Source: Galeopsis tetrahit (Eukaryota; Streptophyta; Magnoliopsida; Lamiales; Lamiaceae). From it: a DNA stretch of 64,000 bases. This document shows, piece after piece, positions 31,299 to 41,442 of the stretch. The DNA lies in contig OY776121.1 in the NCBI GenBank assembly GCA_963675135.1, positions 71,502,265-71,566,264 on the forward strand, read 5' to 3'. Below the pieces are notes generated by a model. That model was not told where the DNA came from, made no database searches, and worked only from the letters and a program-made list of their open reading frames with translations. Both the position numbers and the translations under genes were made by a program. Position 1 is the stretch's first letter. Each line of letters begins with the position of its first letter.

Positions 31299-31502
31299 TA
31301 TCAAGCTATGAAAGCAAAGATGGATTGAATGAACACATTCTTTCTCAAAGTAAAAATGAATTGAAGAATGAAATCAAGTCTGTTAAAAGGGTAGAATACC
31401 CTTTTTATACTAAGTACAAAATAACCACCTAAAGTAACTACTTAGTGGTTAATAAGATAACTACTAAAACTAATTAAGGGCTATCTAACTCTTATCTTGA
31501 TA
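31299..31502 (-). repeat. 5' LTR of Copia element 2
   Basis: The LTR is 204 bp with TATCAAG..CTTGATA termini, next to the intact CATAT duplication at 31503-31507. Confidence 0.92.
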
Positions 31503-31507
31503 CATAT

Positions 31508-32650
31508 AAATATAAATTGTCGTAAAAACTACTACGGAGTACATAACATTAGATGGAGCTTGAGCTGAAACTGAAACTTGTCAAAAGAAACTGAAGACGT
31601 GAAGGTACTGAATTCAATTTCTGACAGATGACCATACACCATAATAAAACCAGAGAGTAAGAGAAAAAGAAATTGAATCAAAACTCAATTATTGGAATTT
31701 TCATGTGATTTGATCACTTCTCCGATAGATAAAAAAAAACTGTCTCCTTTTTTTTTTTTTTTCAATACTGTGTGAATTTTTTTTATTTTTTTTGTTTAAG
31801 GTGTGTATGGTAATATAATTTTGTTTTATTTTTTTTAGACATAAAGAGATAATTGGGTGTGTATAGTTTTTTTTTTTATATAATATTAATGGGGTATAAA
31901 TAGTAATTTGGTGTATACAACAAATTTGAGAGTTTATTTAGTCAGCCACCAAAAAATAAATGAGGTATAAATAGCAATTTGGGTGTGTATTTAGTCGGCC
32001 CCCAAATATTACGGAGTATCATTTATGTATAAAAATTGAGTTGCCTAAGCAGTTGACTGGATGGTGTTTAGATGGTTCAGGCGGGTCCAAAATTATTAAA
32101 CTATCGATTTTCAATTCTTACACTCTTGCATACAAATCGTAATAGAGTAGAGTGACCCAAATATTGATATGATTGTTAGAATTAATGTAAATAAATAGAA
32201 TTGTTAGGATTATTACGCGATGAGATTACCTTGTTCATGATCATGATTGTTTAATGTTGTGTTTGAATTTGAATTGATTGATGAAGTATTTTAATATTTT
32301 ATTTTTATATTTCAATGTTTTGTTTGGTTTGATTTATTAGACACTTCAAAAATGATGATTTTCACATTTACCCTTGTATCAAAATATTCACATTGCCTTT
32401 CTAAAAAGAGAGAGATTATGTTTCCGGAAACTCAATTTCTTAAAGGTGTTTTAGTATCAATAATGCATCACAAAAACTTGCATGAGATAGTAATTCTTAA
32501 AAGCATTTCCAAACTCTCCATTGATATTCAAGATTTGCATCTGTGCAGAAGATAAATAAAGGAAAACTAAAGTTTAATATACATCCTAAATTAGACAAAA
32601 TAAATAAATAGAAGTTGTTTAGAAAAATTAAAAGCTGATCTAGGGATCTA
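31508..32650. other. AT-rich spacer with T tracts
   Basis: No gene is seen. T-rich tracts occur at 31740-31880. A diverged pair of 'ggtataaatag(t/c)aatttgg' motifs (about 31889 and 31961) suggests an old MITE. The part near 32700 is probably the 3' UTR of paralogue B. Confidence 0.5.
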
Positions 32651-32707
32651 TTTAGTGAAGGAGCTCTTGGAAGAATTCAAGATTCGCCCACTGCCACTAA
32701 GTTCTAC

Positions 32708-35317
32708 TCAGGAAGCTGCTGTAAACAGATTAAGACAAATGACAACAAGAGTAGGATGAGAAATAGTGAACCAAGATACAACTCCAAAAGACAAATAAAA
32801 ATAGTATTATAATCTAATGTATTATCATAACATCTGATTTTATCATTCATACCAGGGGGAAAGTTTTGGGGAGATGCTGGCTCGACTGCAAGGCATTCAC
32901 GGTCCTTCCAAGGTTTAAATGCTCCTTCTCGGGCCACATTCTGATCACCATGTACAACTCAAATTCAGAAGGTCGTATAAAAATTTAACTACAACAGAAT
33001 AAATACCTGTTTAGGACACACAAGATCAAAGAATATATTACTGGGTTGTATTTTCGTGTTGTATCCGTACTTGTGTGTAATAGAACTTGCATAGGACTTC
33101 AATTAAATACATGATTTACTCGAGTAATTTGAACGAACAAAGAAAGCATACAAAAGAAATATATTAACTAACCTGAAGCCAAAAGACAAATCCACGTAAA
33201 ATGGTCAAGCATTTTTTCCGGTTATATCTGTGTACTGAGAGTTTCTTCTCAAGATCTACATCCAATAAGATTCATTTTAAAAATAATGGCAAATAAAAAT
33301 ATGGAAACACATAAGGCTAGCTCAAGAACATATATTTAGTGGTATAATTGGATCCCAAATGGGCAAACCGACAAGGGACATTACCAAATACTAGAACAAA
33401 TGAGTTCTATTCTCAAACAGACACAAAAGTTGACAACAGAACATCATAGATATGATATGCTTAACTAACCTGGGTAATACTTATAATAGGATCCAATTTG
33501 AATTGTCTCCCTATGCTGCTTGCACTCGTCTTCGTCGTATGGTTTGTGAAGAACCTCCAAAAGTTCATTTCTGAACTCATCGAGCGTACTTGTACTGCCA
33601 TGCTCCGGGAGTTCATTCTGTTTAGACATCATGGAAACATAAGTTACCATTAATAATACCAACTTTATCAAGATTAGAGAGAACAAGTAAAACCAGAAGT
33701 CAATCCACAAAGGGTTTAAAGTTTTATAAAGAAAATGCGTACATATGTCTTTGAAGGCTCAAAAGGGGTTAACATTCCCCCAATAATCGCAGCGCTGTCC
33801 AGAATTTCCACTTCAGGATCATTGTCTTCTTTAATCATCTCTAAACCCTTCTTATATGTCACTACGCATTTCCTAGTCTTGACACTCCTAATTTTGCTTT
33901 GGACTTCTTTCGTACGTAGTCGAGTTTTGACACCTTCATCAGGCTCATTTTTCACATAATAATTTCCAAAAGCAGCCTGCTGATGTGGAAATCCACGATC
34001 TCCTTGACCAACTTTCATCAATTTTCTCCGGCAATTAACCACATCTTTCCCAAAAGCAGTCTTGACACTCCTACTTTCATCAGGCTCATTTTTCACAGAA
34101 TAATTACCAAAAGCAACCGGCTGATGTGAAAGCACACGATTTCGATGACCTACTTTCATCAATTTTCTCGGGCCATTGACCACATCTTTCCCAAAAGCAG
34201 CCTTGACACTCCTACTTTCATCAGGCTCATTTTTCACAGAATAATTACCAAAAGCAACCGGCTGACGTGAAAGCCCACGATTTCGTTGACCTACATTCAT
34301 CAATTTTCTCGGGCCATTGACCACATCTTTCCCAAAAGCAGCCTTGACACTCCTACTTTCACCAGGCTCATTTTTCACAGAATAATTACCAAAAGCAACC
34401 GGCTGATGTGAAAGCCCACGACTTCCTTGACCTACTTTCATCAATTTTCTCGGGCCATTGACCACATCTTTCCCAAAAGCAGCCTCGACACTCCTAGTTC
34501 TGTTATGGACTTCCTTTGTACGTAATTGAGTTTTGACACCATCATCAGGCTCATTCTTCACAGAATAATTCTCAAAAGCAGTCATTTGATGCTTTCCTGG
34601 ACCTACTTTTCTCAATTCTCTCTGGCCATGTACGGAAACTTTCTTACCTGGTTGTCGATCATTATTCCTTCGTCCCTGATGGAGATTCACATTGTCTGCC
34701 AGAACCACTACTTTCTTATTTGGCTTGTGTTCTACTTTGACCATATTCCTCCCCTTGAATTTTGAACCCATTTTTTCCTTGTGTTTCTCAACTGATTGAG
34801 CTCGATCAACATGCTGATATTGTATTGGCCTATTGTTCATTTGTCTGGCTTTCTGATGTAACCGCTCAACGTGAGATCGGACTACTGTCTTTCTGCTGGC
34901 CCCATCATCTTCCCCAATCACATTCTTTCCCTTGCGCAGTTGCTGTAAGTATATATTTTCTTTCTCACGAGATCGAACTTGATCACAATGCTGCCCACTG
35001 AGACTTCCTGTCACCCGATTATACCTTCTACCAGGCATCTGATACAAAAGCCCTTTGTCCATTTGGATCAATTCCTGAGCATCAGCCTTATGGTTAACCA
35101 CATCACAATTCTCCACTTCATCAATGTAGACATTTTCTCTTTTTCGTTTATGGCTCACATTTATTTTAACCTGGTCCAAAACCTGGCGCAAGAAATGTTG
35201 GTATTCACTCTTTATACCTTTCCCCTCATCCAACACATCATCTAACCTTTTACCTTTAATCTTTGACCTTTGTAGGTCACGTAAAGCCTCATTAGCCCAT
35301 GATAACACCGCCGACAT
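32708..35317 (-). CDS. Plant protein of unknown function with 47-aa tandem repeats (paralogue B)
   Basis: Minus-strand exons: 33743-35317, 33470-33617, 33173-33255, 32853-32940 and a tiny last exon 32708-32718; about 634 aa. If the last intron is not removed, the fourth exon instead reads on to about 32704. Exon number, phases and C-terminal sequence parallel paralogue A: EVEILD..PFEPSKTY, LDEFRNELLEVLHKPYDEDE, CLTILRGFVFWLQ, NVAREGAFKPWKD. The N-terminus (DLQRSKIKGK, EYQHFLRQVLDQV, HKRKREN) also matches A's pattern (EYVDALYELKRSK.., YQEFLGFIWD, DKRKRDD). The middle is Lys/Arg-rich and carries four 47-aa repeats (274-461) unrelated to A's. Probably nuclear by composition; function unknown. 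Confidence 0.8.
33935..34498 (-). repeat. Four 141-bp coding tandem repeats in paralogue B
   Basis: Residues 274-320, 321-367, 368-414 and 415-461 are near-identical 47-aa units with cores SVKAAFGKDVVNGPRKLMKV and QPVAFGNYSVKNEPDE. A partial older copy (ELRKVGPG..AFENYSVKNEPDD) precedes them, and a GVKTxLRTKEV block flanks the array on both sides (261-270 and 462-471), marking the edges of an earlier, larger duplication. Confidence 0.9.
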
Positions 35318-36194
35318 TCCTAAAATTTAAGAACTTCAACACACTGTGCACAATTTTGGACAGGATCATGAACAATATTTATTAAAAAATTTAAACATAA
35401 TTTAACATGCACACACAAATCAAAGAGACCCAGAAAATAGTACTCCAAAGCCAAAGCCATACATATGCATAGGTTTTCCTTCACGGTGGAAAAACAGAGG
35501 GCAGAAAATCAAGCATTGGGTTTAAGTCAAATTCAATTTTCCTACTACTATTAACACCTAAGTCCAACGAACCACAACTTCAGACCCAAAAATCAAGGTA
35601 ATTTTTCCTTACCTTTTAGGATAATGCACTTCTCCTCTGTCAAACCCTAGCCTCCGCCATTGCCATCAGTTTCTGCCTTTATGGTTAAAGCCGCCGAGTA
35701 ACTGTGTGTGTGCGAGTGAAGAAGAAAGAAAATTAACCGTATTTTTGGGGAGGGGCGAGGGAAAAAAATCGAGATTACACAGTTTCTAAAAAGGTTCAGT
35801 TACTTTTTTAAAGTTTAGTTTATAGTGTCGGTTTTTACTTTTAAGTTCACGTAATCTAAAATTATCTCAATTTTATTATTTTAATTATCATCAATAATTA
35901 ATATTCCTCTGTCTTAATTATTATACTCTTTAAATACAAATTTTAATAATATTACGTTTTTAATTTCCAAATAGAAATTGGAGACTTCTGTCACACAAAT
36001 AGTTTTAAATGGTGCAAATACAATCTTTAATTATTTTAAATTTAGAACCTGAAAATTACTTAAAAAAACTTTTGTAAACACGTGAGTAGGTTTTCAACAA
36101 AATATAAAACAAAAAAATTAAAAATTAGTATAAAGGGATACATATAAACAAAAAAAAAAAAAACCACAAAGAAGTGTATTGGAATCAGTCGAAG
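35318..36194. other. Divergent intergenic region between paralogue B and the TPR gene
   Basis: The minus-strand leader of paralogue B is probably near 35600-35680 ('caaaccctagcctccgcc' in inverse context). The remainder (35760-36170) is AT-rich and is the likely upstream region of the plus-strand TPR gene. No clear TATA element was chosen. Confidence 0.4.
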
Positions 36195-38296
36195 ATGAAA
36201 ATGACATGGAAGAAAAACGTTAGCGATGGCAGAAGCAAGAAACGACCCATCGCTTTTAATCCTAATCTTCCATTTGAAGATGTTAATACCAGTTCCGATG
36301 TTAATTCTGCAGCTGAGCCGTTGAAGGAAGGTGAATCACTTGGGAAAGACGGCGGAAGTATCAACAACACCGATGACGCAGCTGAAAAAAGTAGAAATAT
36401 TGCTCGGGAGTTTGAAGCTCAAGGAAATAAACTTGCTGAGGTACTTATTGTTTCTTTTAGGTTTTCAAATGCTTTTTTGTTTTTGTTTTCTGTAGTAAAT
36501 GGTTTTGATTATACATATTATGATGCTTCTATGATGTTAGGGTTGCTAGGGTTCTCAAATTGAGTTGATCAGCGTGTACAATGAAGTAAGAATTATATTT
36601 GGGGCTAATTCAAGGTGCTGATTATTTTTTAGATGCGTAATTTACTGATGATGATGATGATGAAATCAAATAATTGGTGTATGAAAGTCATAAATCAAAC
36701 GACTAATTGATTAAATTGAAGGATTAATCTAAAAACTTGCAGTAACAAATGAGGTTTGTGAGGTTTCCTGGAGTTATTATTCTTCTGAATTAGCTCAGTA
36801 TTTGGAATTTTGGATTCGATATTTTCGTACTTGGAATGGTTAATGACCTCCTTGTGTATAGGTGGAAAAGTTTAGTAAAGTCTAATTATTTATTTACTTG
36901 AAGCAAACCATTTAAAATCAATGCAGATATTTTTGTTGCAATAAGGTTATATGTATCATTTATGCATCAGCTTGGCTAAGTCTCCCATTTCATTTACTTT
37001 TGTTTCTGAAGGAGGGAAAATACCGTGAAGCACTTGGGAAGTGGGAGACTGCAATAAGTTTAATGCCTGATAAAGCTGTTTTGCACGAACAAAAAGCTCA
37101 GGTTTTACTTGAGCTTGAAGAATCTTGGAATGCTTTGAAGGCTGCAACTCGTTTGTCCTCTTTTCCCGTCTCATTTACATGTCTTTTGCTTGTTTCCTTC
37201 ATAAGTCATACAGCATCTGGGTAGCATCTTGAAATAAATCCATTTCATAACTTGTGTTTTGTCCTCTGTTAAAGGTGCTGCGGAATTGGAACCAAGTTGG
37301 GCTGAGGTAAAGTTTTTGGTCTCTGGAACTGCCTTTGCGTGTATTATGCTGTGATTGGTCTCACCAACATATTAAGGTACTATATATAGGGATGATATTA
37401 TAACAATTTGTTGGGGATTCGTGTCAGGTGACCTATTTCTTCATTGTTGATGAAGTTAGTGGGAATGAGAAATACTCTCTTGATATAATTTCAATTCAAA
37501 TGATACCTAATTATGTGTGAAGAAAATTTGAGCTTGTAAATTATGAAATTGTAGCAGAAGAAAACACCATCACATATTAGTAGATCATAGTTGCAATTGA
37601 AGGCTTGAAGTAGACAAATATAATAAGGTACCTATTGCTATTAATTTGAGTGAAAAGGGTAAAATTGTGATATATGTTACGGTGGAGATGTTACAATGTT
37701 ATGTAGCCTTTAATACATCTTTATGCAGATTAATTATGCACGAGCTTTTAGCTTATTAGTGACTCACTTACTTCGGTCAATTACTATACTAAAATGATTT
37801 AGCGGTGGAGAAGAGTTACGTGTGTGCACATAAATTTTACATACTGTTGAAATTTACTTGATTTCTTTGTCACTCTGGATAGGCATGGATCACTCTTGGA
37901 AGGGCCCAGTTAAACTTTGGAGAACCCGATTGTGCCATTGAATCTTTTGACAAAGCATTGGCTATTAAGGTATATTTAAAAAAACATGTGTACGCTCCAT
38001 CCTCTCATGGTTTATGGCAACAATGGCAATTATAATGAAAAATTGCCTATAAAATTAGGATGCTAAACCCAAAATTGTCTCTTGCACGATCTTTTTTCTG
38101 CGAACCCTATTCAGTTCTGTATTTAATTATATATGTGTATGTATATTTTCTGAGACATTGTGATGTGCAGCCTGATTCTGTGGAGGCACGAGGTGATAGG
38201 CAAGCAGCATCACATCTAGTGAAGAGGAGAAAACAGCTTCACACAACAGGTTTGAGCTCAAATGAAAACCGTTTTCTTGTTGGAAATCAGGACTGA
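36195..38296 (+). CDS. TPR protein, TTC33-like
   Basis: Five exons (36195-36440, 37012-37150, 37275-37306, 37883-37969, 38171-38296) join in phase to 209 aa. The N-terminal 60 residues are basic then acidic and low-complexity (WKKNVSDGRSKKRP). Three tetratricopeptide repeats follow: about 68-101 (EAQGNKLAE/EGKYREALGKWETA), 102-137 (EQKAQVLLELEESWNALKAA) and 139-170 (AWITLGRAQLNFGEPDCAIE). A basic tail (HLVKRRKQ) ends the protein. TPR arrays are protein-interaction scaffolds. Size and layout match the small TTC33 family found in plants and animals, whose job is not established. Every intron has GT..AG. A 21-base C run lies in the 3' flank. Confidence 0.88.
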
Positions 38297-39345
38297 CTTT
38301 TGAGTTATGTCGAACATCCTCCCCCCCCCCCCCCCCCCCCCGACTTTGATGTACAGATGAACAAATTTAAAACCAAGCAATGTTTTCTAGGATTATATTG
38401 TATGGGTTCAGCTATTGATACCCGGATATTTGTTCAATACTCTCACTTTACAGTTGTATGTGATGGTACATGGTTCTAAAAATGTCAGGTGTGAATAGTC
38501 ACGCCCTTATTGTATACCCTGTCTTTGGGTGCCATAAGCAGTGTTCTTTGTTCAGTAAGAGCTACATTCAACAAAGTTCAAATTCTGGGGGTTTTTTTGT
38601 AGCTACTTTGATGGCATTCACATAATCTTTGGACTAATTTTGGCTCTTATTATACATACATATAAAATCATAGTAGAAGTGTTTTATTACACTTGCTTTT
38701 TTTGAACTGTGGCCGTAGTTTATCATTCCAATTTTGACTCTTATGTAGCAGAAAGACATTCATTTCTCACTTCTAAATCTACGATCTATTTGTAATTGTT
38801 AACCCACCAAAACTCAATTTAGTGTCTGAGTAGGTCCTAATCCCTTTAAACATTAAAAAAAAATTGTCATCAGTAATTAACTAACAAGATTGGTAGAAAT
38901 ATTGATATTTTAAATTTGTGAAAAGTACTAACAAACTTTTAATACATAATTTTTTTTAAAAGAATTTAATATATTTTTGACATTTTACGAGTATTATGTT
39001 CGATATTATTATTTCATACTAATATTTATAGATATTTTTTACAAAAATCATAAACAGTTAACTTTTTTTTTTTTTTTTTTCTATCATTCGATTAGCAAGT
39101 TGGTAATTCTCTCAATTTCAGTCAAAGTCGCGTGTGACTTTCGAGTTTCAACCTAAAGACGCTTTTATAGTTTGATATGCGTTAAAGTTCAATATATATA
39201 TATATATATATATATATGGCAAACGAATCCGTAGGCAAAAATCTCGATCAAGCGGAATCTCCGAAAAGGAAAACGCACGAAAGGCATCAAAAAGTACCGG
39301 AGAGTGAAAATAATACGGACTACTAATTAGTTTTTAGAATAGAAA
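38297..39345. other. Intergenic region with poly-C and TA microsatellites
   Basis: It includes the TPR gene's 3' flank, T-rich tracts (39064-39080) and (ta)n at about 39193-39217 about 130 bp before the BTB start codon. A purine-rich leader (about 39230-39340) probably belongs to the BTB gene. Confidence 0.5.
38321..38341 (+). repeat. Homopolymer C21
   Basis: Twenty-one consecutive cytosines lie 25 bp after the stop codon of the TPR gene, presumably in its 3' UTR. Long C runs are rare in AT-rich plant DNA and can slip during sequencing, so the exact length is unsure. Confidence 0.75.
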
Positions 39346-40639
39346 ATGCGGCGGAGCCAGCAACGGAGGCGGCGGTTCTCCTCTGATTCCGACGTCGACT
39401 TCGACGAAGACGACGATGAAGAAGAAGATGACGTGGAGGAGGAATCGTCGGCGGCCCGGAGGCGGTTGAGGATGAAGTGCTTGTCGTGCAAGGAGGATTA
39501 CGGCGATCGCGATGCCGGCACTTGCCGTGAGTGCTATGAGGAGGCCGGCGAGACGGAGGAGGAACTGAAACGTGAGATCGATGACCTCAAATCAAAGGTC
39601 AACTTTCTTCGCCTACTTTGTATCGGCCCCAATTCCGTAACTAGGGCCAATACTCCGAGCTTCTCCGACGTCGTTTTGGTCGCCACTGGTTCACCGGATT
39701 CAGATGATTTGCCGTGCAATTCGCCTTCTATTCCTGCCCATCGGGCAGTACTGGTACCGTCTCTTTTCACCGTTTTCGGGCTTTTCCCCTTTTATAATTT
39801 ACTGCGATTAAAATTAGGCTGGGCAGTTACTGAAGCTCTTGATTTGAAGGTTGCATTTTAGACTTTAGGTAACCTCTTTGCATATACGGTGCTGTAGTTT
39901 GTAGATGTTACAATTAATCAGTAACAGACACTATGTACTGTTTTTACTACCTATTTATACATTATTATACACTTACGTATATGTGGCTACATTTGATTGA
40001 ATATAATAGGAGCAGTATTATTTGCATATCTGTATGACTGTATGTGTTTGTGTGTTCTGAATAATCTACTAAAACCAGCACAATATTTCTTGAAATTATA
40101 TCTGATTAATGTGGAGCATTGATGTCTACTTATTCATGGACTATTCGTGTGATTCTTGTTAGACAAGCCGATCTCCAGTTTTCAGAGCAATGCTCGAAAA
40201 TGAAATGGAGGAAAGCCTGAGTGGAACAATCAAGATAAGCGACGTATCATATGATGCCCTTCGAGCATTTATCAATTATTTGTACACAGCAGAAGCATGT
40301 CTTGATGAGCACATGGCCTGTGATCTCTTAGTGTTGGCTGAAAAATATCAAGTGAAGCATCTCAAGACTTACTGTGAGAAGTATCTGATGTCTAGACTTA
40401 ACTGGGAGAGTTCGCTTCCCTATTATGCTTTTGCTCACCAGCACGGTGCTAAGAGTTTGCTCGATGCAGCCCTGTCGTTGATCCTCGACAACATGAACAA
40501 GCTGAGCAAACGAGAAGAGTACTTGGAGCTTGTGGAGAAGGATCCCCGCGTGGTAGTGGAAATCTATGAAGCTTATCTCTCCAAGCAAGTGAATACTGCT
40601 GCTGCAAGTAAAGATACCACGACAAAGGCAGCAGACTAG
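39346..40639 (+). CDS. BTB/POZ domain protein, At4g08455-like
   Basis: Two exons (39346-39753 and 40163-40639) encode 294 aa. Order: Arg-rich start, acidic stretch (residues 15-34), a paired-cysteine motif CLSCKEDYGDRDAGTCRECY (C45, C48, C60, C63) that could bind zinc, a short coiled coil (EEELKREIDDLKSKVNFL, about 71-88), then the BTB/POZ fold from SFSDVVLVA (about 105) through IPAHRAVL/TSRSPVFRAMLENEM to YLYTAEACLD and LLVLAEKYQVKHLK, and a BACK-like helical tail ending EIYEAYLSKQVNTAA. Such proteins act as CUL3 ubiquitin-ligase substrate adaptors. The intron falls in the canonical AHRAVLTSRSPVF position. Start chosen at the first ATG of the open frame. Confidence 0.93.
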
Positions 40640-41442
40640 ACTGGGCTGAAGAATCTGTTGGCTAAAATAGATTATGAGACTTTTCTTGTTTTAGCATGGT
40701 GAGTATTGATGATTTGATTTGATGTAGATGAAATATCTTTTGCATTAGCAGCTTCTTAAGATGTTATCTGGTGAAGTTCTTACTTTATAATGCATTCTTC
40801 TTGGCTACAAGTTTGCTATTTTACTTAGATCATGTTTAATAGCAAAGCAAAGAGTCAAAGACTGATTATACTAAGATTACAGTAATATCTAAATTACAAT
40901 CATACAACATGTTCAAGTAATATTTGTGTGGTTTCAATACTTGGTTTGCAAGTACAGTTTAGGGATAAGAATTGAGAAATGAATAGAAAATTGATGTTGG
41001 GTACTCCCACTGTCTTTTACTAGATTGCTTTTTTTTTCTTTTCATTTTGATCCGTCTTTTATTAGATTGTCACTTTTCAAAATGTAAATAAAGTTACTTT
41101 ATTCTTTTTAAATATTCCCTCCAAACATTTTAAAATTTCGGCTAAATGTCATTACTTTTTCTACACAAAAAAATCTTTTTATCTTATCCTCCTCACCTAT
41201 CATAATACTAATAAACAATTCACATTAAAGCACGTATCAAAGTCAAAAGGACAAATGAATAAAAAGATACTCTCCTACAATCATAATTTGGAATGCCATC
41301 CTATTCCACACAATTGTCTCATTCCTATTCTGCGATACTCTCCTACAATCAGGGAAGTCAAGTGTGTACATATGAAAAAAAAAAAGTGAAAGCTAATTAC
41401 TGTTCCTTTTCCCTTGTTAAAATGCCAATTAAAAAAAAAAAT
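40640..41442. other. Convergent 3' region with a decayed Stowaway-like segment
   Basis: The convergent 3' ends of the BTB gene (+) and the methyltransferase gene (-) lie here. Between about 41005 and 41290, 'tactcccactgtcttttactagatt' and 'attccctccaaacatttt' recall Stowaway ends, but no intact pair or TA duplication is visible. Confidence 0.4.

Larger units (their letters stand above)
26704..31502 (-). mobile_element. Ty1/Copia LTR retrotransposon with TA..TA LTR ends (element 2)
   Basis: Minus-strand element with two 204-bp LTRs (31299-31502 is the 5' LTR, 26704-26907 the 3' LTR) that differ at three positions (about 1.5%). The target duplication CATAT is exact (26699-26703 and 31503-31507). 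Read on the element's own strand the LTR begins TATCAAG and ends CTTGATA, a perfect 7-bp inverted pair but not TG..CA. The primer site (TGGTATCAG) starts at the very next base after the 5' LTR and a GAGGGGG purine tract abuts the 3' LTR, so the boundaries are secure. Gag and pol follow in Copia order but in overlapping different frames. Confidence 0.93.

Noticed and set aside
41005..41290. Complete Stowaway MITE between the BTB and methyltransferase genes
   Set aside because: Stowaway-like words are present but I could not pair two termini or find TA duplications.
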